This document shows positions 1 to 6,323 of a stretch of DNA of 15,791 bases, one piece after another (positions within the stretch are counted from its first letter, which is position 1; every line of letters starts with the position of its first letter). The notes below the pieces were generated by a model that did not search any database, was not told the DNA's origin, and saw nothing but the letters and a program-made list of their open reading frames with translations. A program made the position numbers and the translations under genes. The DNA lies in contig CAMHRJ010000022.1 of assembly GCA_946187475.1 (NCBI GenBank), positions 1 through 15,791 of the forward strand, read 5' to 3'. This DNA is from an uncultured Clostridia bacterium (GTDB taxonomy: Bacteria; Bacillota; Clostridia; Oscillospirales; Oscillospiraceae).

Positions 1-764
1 AAGACTGATGAGCCGGAACTTTCCGAGAAGGAGATGGAGGAAAAGAAAAAGCAGCCGCACTTGCCCTGATGGACGAACTTCAGCGTGGTTGTGATCTGGC
101 TGGAGTGCATGATGATGCGCGGCTCCACCCCCAGCGCGTGGAAGTTCTGCATCAGAAGCTGACTCTGCACGCTGTCGCGGTTGAAGAGGATGATCGGCTG
201 CCCATCCAGCTTTCTCAGGTCCAGCTGCTGCTCCGACGAGAGCGGATGCCCCTCGGAGACGCAGAACAGCAGCCGGTCATCCGCGAGCACGAGGTTGGAA
301 AACTTGTCCACGCTGTACTGCTCCATATTCACCAGACCCACATCCAGCTGCTCATCCTGCACCATCTGACAGGCGCGCACCGAGCCGTATTCCGTCAGCT
401 CCAGATAGATATCCGGGTACTCCTGATGAAAGGCGTCCATCAGCTCCGGGAAATAAACCGCGCTCAGCACCGGCGGTATGCCGAGGCGCACGACGGGACG
501 GTAGCGGCTCGAATCGTGAAACTGCGCCTGCATCTCATCGCTCATCTCCAGCAAACGCACCGCCTGCTCATAAAACGCCTCGCCCTCTTTGGTGAGCTCC
601 AGGCGGTTTTTTGTATAGGAAAAGAGCGTGATGGAAAACTCCTTCTCCAGATCCCGAATGGCGATGGAGACCGCCGGCTGCGTCACGAACAGGAGCTTTG
701 CCGCCTGGGTGATGCTGTGGCAGCGGACGGCCGTGCAGAAATAGCGAAGCTGATTGAGTGTCAT
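1..764 (-). CDS. LysR-family transcriptional regulator (3' end cut by window edge)
   Basis: The minus-strand frame opens with ATG at 764 and stays open to position 1, giving about 254 residues of a family that is usually near 300, so the C-terminal part lies outside. Residues 1-60 form the LysR winged helix-turn-helix (MTLNQLRYF start, a SITQAAKLLFVTQPAVS recognition helix, then the RLELTKEG wing). The rest is the two-lobed effector-binding domain, with typical segments RLGIPPVLS, LDVGLVN and HQGKCGCFFF. An SD GGAGGGG (forward CCCCTCC, 771-777) lies 6 nt before the ATG. It is divergent from the transporter/tartrate dehydratase operon, as ttdR is from ttdA in E. coli, so it is probably that operon's activator responding to a dicarboxylate such as tartrate. 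Family assignment is very secure; the effector is inferred from context. Confidence 0.93.
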   Translation of the reverse strand, partial: MTLNQLRYFCTAVRCHSITQAAKLLFVTQPAVSIAIRDLEKEFSITLFSYTKNRLELTKEGEAFYEQAVRLLEMSDEMQAQFHDSSRYRPVVRLGIPPVLSAVYFPELMDAFHQEYPDIYLELTEYGSVRACQMVQDEQLDVGLVNMEQYSVDKFSNLVLADDRLLFCVSEGHPLSSEQQLDLRKLDGQPIILFNRDSVQSQLLMQNFHALGVEPRIIMHSSQITTTLKFVHQGKCGCFFFSSISFSESSGSSV

Positions 765-771
765 ACGAATC

Positions 772-802
772 CCCTCCGATTCTATTATCCCGGATCGGAG
801 GG
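772..802. promoter_or_regulatory. 9-bp perfect inverted repeat over the LysR promoter
   Basis: CCCTCCGAT (772-780) and ATCGGAGGG (794-802) are perfect inverted copies 13 nt apart, flanking the -10 of the LysR promoter. One arm contains the LysR gene's own SD. It may be an autoregulatory operator, or, if transcription starts further upstream, a hairpin hiding the SD. A second, AT-rich repeat ATAAA-N5-TTTAT at 821-835 has LysR-box-like dimensions and could be the activator site between the two divergent promoters. Confidence 0.45.
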
Positions 803-812
803 AAAAAAGCAA
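784..812 (-). promoter_or_regulatory. Likely sigma-A promoter of the LysR gene
   Basis: Read on the minus strand, TTGCTT (807-812) and GATAAT (784-789) are separated by exactly 17 nt. The -10 matches consensus at 5 of 6 bases and the -35 is weak, as expected for an autoregulated LysR gene. Transcription would start near 777, leaving a leader of about a dozen bases. A second GATAAT-like element at 816-821 is an alternative. Confidence 0.5.
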
Positions 813-856
813 GTATTATCATAAATTATTTTTATTGCCGCATGAGTTTCATTAAA

Positions 857-885
857 TCGACAAATGAGCATCGGCACATTACAAT
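857..885 (+). promoter_or_regulatory. Likely promoter of the transporter-ttdAB operon
   Basis: TCGACA (857-862), a 17-nt spacer and TACAAT (880-885) make a good sigma-A promoter, each hexamer one base off consensus. The start would be near 892, giving a leader of about 68 nt. The LysR-box-like repeat at 821-835 lies just upstream of the -35, a usual position for LysR activation. Confidence 0.6.
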
Positions 886-897
886 GGAGTCAGAAAG

Positions 898-921
898 GCA
901 GACGCGAGCTGCTCGCGCTGC
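898..921 (+). promoter_or_regulatory. Leader hairpin upstream of the transporter gene
   Basis: GCAG-A-CGCGA pairs with TCGCG-CTGC around a GCTGC loop, a 9-bp stem with one bulged A, near the start of the predicted mRNA. The core is also a 15-base palindrome (903-917, seven-base arms around one T), so it could be a DNA site instead. No T-run follows, so it is not a terminator. Its role is unknown. Confidence 0.35.
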
Positions 922-959
922 AAATCGGAACCACTCTGAAATGAAATGGAGGCGTATGT

Positions 960-2228
960 ATGAGTGCGGCAACGATTACCCTGCTGTTTTTGCTGTTTGC
1001 CATCATCATGTTCGTGACGGAAAAGATCCCGCTGGGGCTCACCAGCATGATCGTCTGCGTCGGTCTGTGCGTGACGGGCGTGCTGGACGTGAAAACCGCG
1101 TTTTCCGGCTTCATCGACAGCAACGTCATTCTCTTTGTTGCGATGTTCATCGTCGGCGGCGCGCTGTTTGAAACCGGCATGGCCAACGAGATCGGCGGCA
1201 TCGTCACGAAGTTTGCCAAGACCGAGCGCGGTCTGATCGTTGCGATCATGGTCATTGTCGGATTGATGAGCGGCGTGCTCAGCAACACCGGCACCGCCGC
1301 CGTGCTGATCCCGGTGGTCATCGGCATCGCATCGAAAAGCGGCTTCAAGCGCTCGCGGCTCCTGATGCCGCTGGTGTTCGCCGCGGCCATGGGCGGCAAT
1401 CTCTCGCTCATCGGCGCGCCGGGCAACATGATCGCCCAGAGCACCCTCGAGCAGATCGGGCTGAAATTCGGCTTCTTCGAGTATGCGATCGTGGGTCTGC
1501 CGATCCTCGCGGTGGGCATCCTGTTCTTCGCCACCATCGGCTTCAAGCTCCTGCCGAGCCACGACACCACGGACGGCGACTCGGTCTTCGACGAGCAGCG
1601 TGATTTCAGCGCCGTGCCGAAGTGGAAAAAGGTTCTCTCCCTCGTCATTCTGGTGCTGACGCTCCTCGCCATGATCTTCGAGGACAAGATCGGCGTGAAG
1701 CTCGCGGTCTCCGGCTGCATCGGCGCGATCCTGCTGATCCTCACGGGCGTCATCTCCGAGAAGGAAGCGCTCAAGAGCATCGACCTCAAAACCATTTTCC
1801 TCTTCGGCGGTACGCTCTCTCTGGCCTCTGCCCTGCAGAGCTCCGGCGCCGGTGAGATGATCGCGAACAAGGTCGTCGGTGCGCTGGGCGCCAATCCCTC
1901 TCCCCTGCTGCTCACATTCGTGGTGCTCGTGCTCTGCTGCGTCATGACGAACTTCATGTCCAACACTGCCACCACCGCGCTCATGGCTCCCATCTGCCTG
2001 TCCATCGCGCAGGGCATGGGCGCCGATCCCCGCGCCGTGCTGATGGCCTGCGTCATCGGCGGCTCCTGCGCCTACGCCACGCCCATCGGCATGCCCGCCA
2101 ACACCATGGTCGTCGGCGCCGGCAACTATAAATTCATGGACTATGTGAAATCGGGTCTCCCGCTGATCGTGATCGCGCTCATCGTGAGCATGATCATCCT
2201 GCCGATTGCATTCCCCTTCTACCCCTGA
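960..2228 (+). CDS. DASS/SLC13-family sodium:anion transporter, probable tartrate/dicarboxylate carrier
   Basis: This is a 422-residue, strongly hydrophobic integral membrane protein with about ten or more predicted transmembrane segments. It shows the two pseudo-symmetric halves of the divalent-anion:sodium symporters: an SNT motif at residues 108-110 followed by GTAAVLIP, and a second SNT at 334-336 followed by ATTALMAPI. The re-entrant segments NLSLIGAPGN (147-156) and ATPIGMPAN (373-381) line the anion and sodium sites in this family. SD GGAGG (948-952) lies 7 nt before the ATG. It is shorter than E. coli TtdT/CitT (about 487 aa), so it is another DASS branch. It heads the operon with ttdA and ttdB, which makes L-tartrate uptake (or tartrate/succinate exchange) the best guess. 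The family is very secure, the substrate inferred. Confidence 0.92.
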   Translation: MSAATITLLFLLFAIIMFVTEKIPLGLTSMIVCVGLCVTGVLDVKTAFSGFIDSNVILFVAMFIVGGALFETGMANEIGGIVTKFAKTERGLIVAIMVIVGLMSGVLSNTGTAAVLIPVVIGIASKSGFKRSRLLMPLVFAAAMGGNLSLIGAPGNMIAQSTLEQIGLKFGFFEYAIVGLPILAVGILFFATIGFKLLPSHDTTDGDSVFDEQRDFSAVPKWKKVLSLVILVLTLLAMIFEDKIGVKLAVSGCIGAILLILTGVISEKEALKSIDLKTIFLFGGTLSLASALQSSGAGEMIANKVVGALGANPSPLLLTFVVLVLCCVMTNFMSNTATTALMAPICLSIAQGMGADPRAVLMACVIGGSCAYATPIGMPANTMVVGAGNYKFMDYVKSGLPLIVIALIVSMIILPIAFPFYP

Positions 2229-2254
2229 TCTGATTCGATAAGGAGGATCCCAAC

Positions 2255-3154
2255 ATGAACAAAGAAGCTATGGTTCAGAAAATGACCGATATGATGGCAA
2301 AGTTCGTCGGCTTCACCGGAAAAAAGCTGCCGGACGACGTGATCGCGAAGCTCGAGGAGCTGCGCGCGAAGGAAGACAGCCCGCTGGCGAAGGTCATCTA
2401 CGATACGATGTTCCGCAACCAGGAGCTGGCCGTGAAGCTCGACCGCCCGTCCTGCCAGGACACCGGCGTGCTGCAGTTCTGGGTCAAGTGCGGCACTGGC
2501 TTCCCGCTCATCAACGAGCTGGAGGGGCTGCTGAAGGACGCCGTCGTAAAGGCGACCTTCGCCACGCCGCTGCGCCACAACAGCGTGGAGACTTTTGACG
2601 AGTACAACACCGGCAAGAACGTCGGCAAGGGCACCCCGACCGTCTGGTGGGACATCGTTCCCAACTGGGACGGCTGCGAGATCTACACCTACATGGCCGG
2701 CGGCGGCTGCACACTGCCCGGCAACGCCACGGTGCTCATGCCCGGCGAGGGCTATGAGGGCGTGACAAAGTTCGTCCTCGACCGCATGACGAGCTACGGG
2801 CTCAACGCCTGCCCGCCGCTGCTGGTGGGCGTGGGCGTCGCCACCTCGGTGGAGACTGCGGCGCTGCTCTCAAAGAAGGCGCTCATGCGTCCCATCGGCT
2901 CTCACAGCGAGAACGAGCGCGCCGCCAAGATGGAAAAGCTCCTGGAGGACGGCATCAACGCCATCGGCATCGGCCCGCAGGGCATGGGCGGCAAATACAC
3001 CGTCATGGGCGTGCACATCGAGAACACGGCGCGCCACCCCTCGGCCATCGGTGTGGCGGTGAACGTGGGCTGCTGGAGCCACCGCCGCGGGCATATCATC
3101 TTCGACAAGGACCTCAACTACACCATCACCACCCACACGGGCTGCGAGCTCTGA
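2255..3154 (+). CDS. ttdA: L(+)-tartrate dehydratase, alpha subunit
   Basis: This is the catalytic Fe-S subunit of an oxygen-sensitive class I hydro-lyase, which with TtdB removes water from L-tartrate to give oxaloacetate. At 299 residues it is close to E. coli TtdA (303), and from memory it resembles that protein along its whole length (RPSCQDTG, LRHNSVETFDEYNTGKN, VYMAGGGCTLPG-like, NACPPLLVGVGVATSVETAA, ARHPSAIGVAV). The likely [4Fe-4S] ligands are C67, C186 and C273; the 119-residue gap between the first two equals that in FumA-type fumarases. SD AAGGAGG lies just before the ATG. The gene starts 26 nt after the transporter stop and ends 16 nt before ttdB. The main alternative is a two-subunit class I fumarase. 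TtdA is preferred because of the whole-length likeness and the LysR/DASS context. Confidence 0.9.
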   Translation: MNKEAMVQKMTDMMAKFVGFTGKKLPDDVIAKLEELRAKEDSPLAKVIYDTMFRNQELAVKLDRPSCQDTGVLQFWVKCGTGFPLINELEGLLKDAVVKATFATPLRHNSVETFDEYNTGKNVGKGTPTVWWDIVPNWDGCEIYTYMAGGGCTLPGNATVLMPGEGYEGVTKFVLDRMTSYGLNACPPLLVGVGVATSVETAALLSKKALMRPIGSHSENERAAKMEKLLEDGINAIGIGPQGMGGKYTVMGVHIENTARHPSAIGVAVNVGCWSHRRGHIIFDKDLNYTITTHTGCEL

Positions 3155-3170
3155 AAAGGAGGCGACTGAC

Positions 3171-3797
3171 ATGGTAACCTATCAGGACGGAAAGAAAATC
3201 CTCGTAACGCCGATCTCCGCCGAGGACTTGAAGGACATCCACATCGGCGACATCATCTATCTCAGCGGAAGTCTGACCACCTGCCGTGATGTGGCGCACC
3301 GCCGCGTCGTGGAGGAGGGCCGCGAGATCCCCGTGGACGTGCGCAACAACGCCATTCTCCACGCCGGGCCGATCATCCGCCCGCTGGAGAACGACAAATT
3401 CGAGATGGTCTCCGTCGGCCCGACGACATCCATGCGCATGGAGAAGTTCGAGTATGAATTCGTGAAGACCACCGGCGTGCGCGTCATCGTCGGCAAGGGC
3501 GGCATGAAGGAAAACACCGCCAATGCCTGCAGGGATTTCGGCTGCATCCACTGCGTCATCCCCGCCGGCAACGCCGTCGTGGCGGCCTGCTGCGTGGAGG
3601 AGATCGAGTGCGCGGAGTGGCGCGATCTCGGCATGCCGGAGACGCTCTGGAACTGCCGGGTCAAGGAGTTCGGCCCGCTGATCGTCTCCATCGACGCGGA
3701 GGGGCGCAACTACTTCGAGGAGAAGAAGATCGAGTACAACGAACGCAAGGAAGCGCAGATCGCAAAGATCAGCGCGCAGGTCGGATTCATCAAATAA
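3171..3797 (+). CDS. ttdB: L(+)-tartrate dehydratase, beta subunit
   Basis: The 208-residue small subunit completes the active site of TtdA. It matches E. coli TtdB (201 aa) throughout, with VGDVIYL-like IGDIIYLSG, TCRDVAHRR, the nearly invariant VSVGPTTSMRM, VGKGGM and CRVKEFGPLIVSID. R39, T85, R89 and K109 fall at the same mutual spacing (46, 50 and 70 residues from the first) as the substrate-contacting R421, T467, R471 and K491 of Leishmania class I fumarase, as I recall it. SD AAAAGGAGG precedes the ATG. The gene is the last of the operon; hairpins at 3837-3879 follow. Compared with E. coli TtdB it has about six extra residues before KKILVTPI, so an alternative later start is possible, but the SD supports this one. 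Confidence 0.9.
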   Translation: MVTYQDGKKILVTPISAEDLKDIHIGDIIYLSGSLTTCRDVAHRRVVEEGREIPVDVRNNAILHAGPIIRPLENDKFEMVSVGPTTSMRMEKFEYEFVKTTGVRVIVGKGGMKENTANACRDFGCIHCVIPAGNAVVAACCVEEIECAEWRDLGMPETLWNCRVKEFGPLIVSIDAEGRNYFEEKKIEYNERKEAQIAKISAQVGFIK

Positions 3798-3836
3798 GCT
3801 TTTTGGGCCGCCCCGGTCAAGGGATTTTGGGCCTGC

Positions 3837-3879
3837 CTGAACAAAAGGAGCGTATTTGTTCAGCCCGAATCGCCGGGCT
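3837..3879 (+). terminator. Tandem hairpins after ttdB (possible terminator)
   Basis: Two adjacent stems are present: CTGAACAAA (3837-3845) pairs perfectly with TTTGTTCAG (3855-3863) over a 9-nt loop, and AGCCCG (3862-3867) pairs with CGGGCT (3874-3879), followed by only TTC. There is no real T-run, so termination here would be inefficient or factor-dependent. The first loop holds an AGGAG sequence that is also the SD of the small frame starting at 3856. A direct repeat TTTTGGGCC (3801-3809 and 3825-3833) lies just upstream. Confidence 0.4.
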
Positions 3880-4107
3880 TTCAGCAATGATTCCTCTCTC
3901 TGCTGCATCGGCGCGGAATGCACTCTGGCCGATGTGCCGGAAAAGCTGAACAAGGGCTATTCCGCCGAGGAGACCAGAAAGCAGTACCTGCGGCTGAATG
4001 CAATCGCTATCCGGCACTGCGATCTGCTCCGGAATTCTTATTTCTTTCGGCTGAGCGGGATTTGGTGCTCGCAGGGCACCTTGGTCTGGCAGAGGCCGCA
4101 GCCGTAG
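3856..4107 (+). CDS. Doubtful small ORF or gene remnant
   Basis: A TTG at 3856 preceded by AAAGGAG opens an 83-codon frame. Its middle part (about residues 25-62, ADVPEKLNKGYSAEE through KQYLRLNAIAIRHCDLL) has the amphipathic, charged composition and codon choice of real helical protein. The last 23 codons overlap the C-terminus of the opposite-strand QueG-like gene and look random, as if a real protein had been cut off near 4040. I do not recognise the family. It may be the decayed piece of a small gene whose remainder was lost when the neighbouring operon arrived, or a genuine small protein. No other feature was seen in 3880-4037. Confidence 0.3.
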   Translation: MFSPNRRAFSNDSSLCCIGAECTLADVPEKLNKGYSAEETRKQYLRLNAIAIRHCDLLRNSYFFRLSGIWCSQGTLVWQRPQP

Positions 4108-4886
4108 CGGGGGTGATGCACCATGCCCTGCACCTTCTGGTAGAGGCCGCATTTGATGTGGCTCTTCCCTTTTTCCAGACTGATGGCGTGCACCGGACAG
4201 CGTCTGACGCAGGCGCCGCAGCGGATGCAGTAATCGTAAATGCCGGTGTAGGGTCTCTCGTCCGCCTCCAGGGGCGCGGTGACGATGACGCTGGCAAAGC
4301 GGCCAGCGATGCCCCGCTGGGTGATCATGCCCTTGGACAGGGCGAAGGTGCCGAGCCCGCAGACATAGGCCGCGTGACGCTCGGACCAGCGGCTGCCGAA
4401 GGTCTTGGCGGTCATCTCCGGATAGCCCTCGATGCCCTTGCCGGCGGTGACCCGTTGGAAGCGCGGGTCGATGGCCGGGGTGCAGGCCTCGAAGCCCTGG
4501 GCCCGGAACCAGTCGCAGAGGGCCTGGGAATAGGCGTTGATGAAGTCCTGTCCCTCGAAGCGGGCGTAGACCCAGAGCTTGGAGGCGTTTTTCTTCCGGG
4601 CACGGTTGCTCTCCAGCACCGCCTCGCTCATGGGGAAAAACAGCGACACGATGCTCTTGGCCCCGGGGAGCCATTCCTCCGGGCTCATGTGCCAGGGACC
4701 GATGACGCCCGGCTCCTTATACTTCTCAAAGAGGGCGTCGTCCGCCGCGCCGAAGCCGATGATCGGCTCGTCGAACATGGCGGTTCCCACATACTTCTTC
4801 TGGATCTTGTCCGTGGGGCGCAGAACATTGCCGGGGACCTCCGAGAACAGTTCCGCGCAGCGGGCTTCGATCTGCTGATGGTTCAT
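4038..4886 (-). CDS. QueG-like 4Fe-4S protein (epoxyqueuosine-reductase-related)
   Basis: This is a 282-residue cytoplasmic redox protein. The C-terminal third carries a ferredoxin-type cluster motif C220-x2-C223-x2-C226-x3-C230-P and a second cysteine set, C246, C263, C266 and C272, matching the two [4Fe-4S] clusters of QueG/reductive-dehalogenase relatives. The stretch AAYVCGLGTFALSKGMITQRG (residues 172-192) corresponds to the conserved ARAGLG..GKN.LL segment of QueG. It is shorter than QueG (about 350-380 aa) and lacks its C-terminal HEAT-like region, so it is probably not the tRNA enzyme but one of the many COG1600-like ferredoxin proteins of anaerobes. Its start ATG overlaps the Rrf2 stop codon (ATGA), so it is translationally coupled as the last gene of the operon. 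Its substrate is unknown, perhaps an electrophile or a partner of the nitroreductase. Confidence 0.75.
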   Translation of the reverse strand: MNHQQIEARCAELFSEVPGNVLRPTDKIQKKYVGTAMFDEPIIGFGAADDALFEKYKEPGVIGPWHMSPEEWLPGAKSIVSLFFPMSEAVLESNRARKKNASKLWVYARFEGQDFINAYSQALCDWFRAQGFEACTPAIDPRFQRVTAGKGIEGYPEMTAKTFGSRWSERHAAYVCGLGTFALSKGMITQRGIAGRFASVIVTAPLEADERPYTGIYDYCIRCGACVRRCPVHAISLEKGKSHIKCGLYQKVQGMVHHPRYGCGLCQTKVPCEHQIPLSRKK

Positions 4887-5314
4887 GGTTCTCCCTCCAT
4901 TTCCGTTCGCATCTTCTGCATACAGTCTGCCAGCGTCAGGCGCTGCAGCTCCCGCTCCGCCTGCTGCTCGATGTCCCGAAAGACGTCTGTCAGCACCGGG
5001 CGAATGTGCCGGCCCACGACGCAGCGGTCGCTGGGGTTCTGGTGCAGATCGAAGACATGCACCCGGTCGGTCTCCGCAATGGCCCGACAGACCCGAAGCA
5101 GAGGCAAATCCTCCGGCGGCACCAGCAGCCGGAAACCGCCCACGCCCCGCTGGCTTTCGATGACGCCCTGCTTTTTGAGCAGCAGCGCCAGCCTGCGGAT
5201 ATGGCTGGCGTTCGTCCCCACGCTGCGGGCGATCTGCTCCGAGGTCATGGGCGTTTTCGCCCCGGCGATCAGGATCAGCATGTGGATGGCCGACGAAAAT
5301 CTCGTGTCCGTCAT
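4883..5314 (-). CDS. Rrf2-family transcriptional regulator, YwnA/HypR-like
   Basis: The 143-residue protein starts at the ATG at 5314 (MTDTRFSSAIHMLI). The same frame extends upstream, but the added residues are shadow sequence of the preceding gene, and an ATGA overlap supports this start. Residues 1-65 form the Rrf2 winged helix-turn-helix (MTSEQIARSVGTNASHIRRL, then the GVGGF wing). The helix after DRCVVGRHI is typical of the YwnA/HypR branch. The three IscR-type cluster cysteines are absent; cysteines are C76, C98 and C131. C98 sits where the redox-sensing Cys of HypR-like proteins is expected, while position 33 is Gly, so a HypR Cys33-Cys99 switch is not possible. It is probably a thiol-based repressor of its own operon, acting at the half-sites at 6148-6177. 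Confidence 0.88.
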   Translation of the reverse strand: MTDTRFSSAIHMLILIAGAKTPMTSEQIARSVGTNASHIRRLALLLKKQGVIESQRGVGGFRLLVPPEDLPLLRVCRAIAETDRVHVFDLHQNPSDRCVVGRHIRPVLTDVFRDIEQQAERELQRLTLADCMQKMRTEMEGEP

Positions 5315-6126
5315 TTTGTCTTCTCGTAGGAGATGATGTAGTGCACGTTCTCCGGCAGGGCCAGCCCGGGGTCCGCGTCGAAGAAGCGGCCCTCGTGGCC
5401 GTTTTCCTGCATGGTGAGGTCGAAGTGGCACAGGAAGATGCCCACGTCCACCTTCTGAATGTCGCCGAGAGGGCTTTCCTTCATGGACTGCGCCTCGTAG
5501 AAGTGGACGGTATTGCCGCAGACAACAGCGCGCCAGGGCTGCCTGTTGGTGGCGGAGGGCGCCCAGCGGGCCAGCTCCAGTGCCTCGGCAAAGTCGCCAG
5601 ACTGTTCTTTCGAGAGGGCGGTCCCATAAGTGCCGTCGAAAAACAGAGCTTCAAAGGTCAGCCGCTCGTCGGCCTTCAGGCCCTTGCGCATGAGATTGTC
5701 GCGGATGGTGCGCTTCGCCGCGGGATAGCCCACCGGGCTGGCCGCGGGCATGACCTCGCCCGGCTGCACCTCCAGGGCCTTTTCCACCGCAGCGCGGCTG
5801 AGAGAGGCCGCCAGGATCACGGTGCCGACGCCCAGGCTGGCGGCATAGAGGCAGGCAGTCTCAAAGCTGTAGCCCCAGGCGATCTCAAAGTGGGGTTCCT
5901 GCTTCACCTTCGCCGCGAGATAGGCCTCCGCCCCGGCGATAACCGGGCTGGAGAGGCCGTGCTCCCTGGAGTCCAGCAGGCGGAATTCCACCGGAACGCC
6001 GAAGGGGTTTTCCAGCGTCTGCACAAAGGTCTCCAGCGCGGCCCGGTCCTCCGGGCGCAGCGGCCTGCCGTCGAAGGACCGGACGCTCTTTCTCTTTCGA
6101 ATCATCTCTTTTGCGGGGAACTGCAT
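5311..6126 (-). CDS. Nitroreductase family protein (TM1586-type)
   Basis: This 271-residue FMN-dependent oxidoreductase is of the TM1586-type putative nitroreductases, in which two half-repeats fold as one subunit. The N-terminal RKRKSVRSF (residues 10-18) and the internal WAPSATNRQPWRAV (188-201) are the usual phosphate- and isoalloxazine-contacting segments. The centre, AWGYSFETACLYAASLGVGTV, is the conserved dimer helix. SD AAAGGAG lies just before the ATG. Its stop overlaps the Rrf2 start by four bases, so the three minus-strand genes are one operon. It probably reduces nitro, quinone or similar electrophilic compounds with NAD(P)H; the substrate cannot be read from the sequence. Confidence 0.87.
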   Translation of the reverse strand: MQFPAKEMIRKRKSVRSFDGRPLRPEDRAALETFVQTLENPFGVPVEFRLLDSREHGLSSPVIAGAEAYLAAKVKQEPHFEIAWGYSFETACLYAASLGVGTVILAASLSRAAVEKALEVQPGEVMPAASPVGYPAAKRTIRDNLMRKGLKADERLTFEALFFDGTYGTALSKEQSGDFAEALELARWAPSATNRQPWRAVVCGNTVHFYEAQSMKESPLGDIQKVDVGIFLCHFDLTMQENGHEGRFFDADPGLALPENVHYIISYEKTK

Positions 6127-6146
6127 GGGGATGCTCCTTTCCGAGT

Positions 6147-6177
6147 TGTATCAGTGATAGATACATTCTATCGTATC
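6147..6177. promoter_or_regulatory. Operator array: three alternating GTATC half-sites
   Basis: GTATC (6148-6152), its inverse GATAC (6160-6164) and GTATC again (6173-6177) alternate with 7- and 8-nt spacers across the start site and -10. The first pair extends to the perfect inverted repeat TGTATC-N7-GATACA (6147-6165). A shorter palindrome TATCA-G-TGATA (6149-6159) is nested in it. This is the expected location for a repressor. The Rrf2 protein encoded in the operon is the obvious candidate, though that pairing is inferred. Confidence 0.65.
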
Positions 6178-6193
6178 CTCCAGAAATTGTCAA
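6165..6193 (-). promoter_or_regulatory. Near-consensus promoter of the nitroreductase-Rrf2 operon
   Basis: On the minus strand, TTGACA (6188-6193, perfect), a 17-nt spacer and TAGAAT (6165-6170, one mismatch) form a very strong sigma-A promoter. Transcription would start near 6158, about 30 nt before the nitroreductase ATG. Such strength normally implies repression, which fits the operator laid over it. Confidence 0.8.
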
Positions 6194-6285
6194 TCAGAAA
6201 CAGGGCTGGTTCCACGGCTTTGGAGGCTCATTCGCTGACACCGGCGGCGGGAGGACAAAAAATGCCCGTTTTTTTCCGCGTTGCA

Positions 6286-6314
6286 TTGACAAACGACGGT
6301 CGCGGGGCTAAAAT
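6286..6314 (+). promoter_or_regulatory. Promoter of the glmS-glnA operon
   Basis: TTGACA (6286-6291, perfect), a 17-nt spacer and TAAAAT (6309-6314, one mismatch) form a strong sigma-A promoter. The start would be near 6321, so the leader before glmS is only about 68 nt. In the 92 bases between this promoter and the divergent one at 6193 I see no gene or clear site. Confidence 0.8.
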
Positions 6315-6323
6315 AAACTAGAT

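Noticed and set aside
3801..3833. Direct repeat TTTTGGGCC as attachment site or IS target duplication
   Set aside because: Nine bases, no integrase or transposase nearby, and no second boundary; chance in GC-rich sequence is likely.
3918..5336. A 472-codon plus-strand open frame across the QueG-like and Rrf2 genes
   Set aside because: It is antisense to well-identified proteins, has low-complexity Ala/Gly/Arg/His-rich composition and no SD, as expected for a high-GC shadow frame.
4883..5431. Longer Rrf2 protein starting at 5431
   Set aside because: The added 39 residues are shadow sequence of the nitroreductase gene with no domain match; the ATG at 5314 gives the standard Rrf2 N-terminus and an ATGA overlap.
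6247..6277. CGGG...CCCG followed by seven T upstream of the glmS promoter as a terminator
   Set aside because: The stem is only 4 bp with a 13-nt loop, and no plus-strand transcript is expected to enter there.
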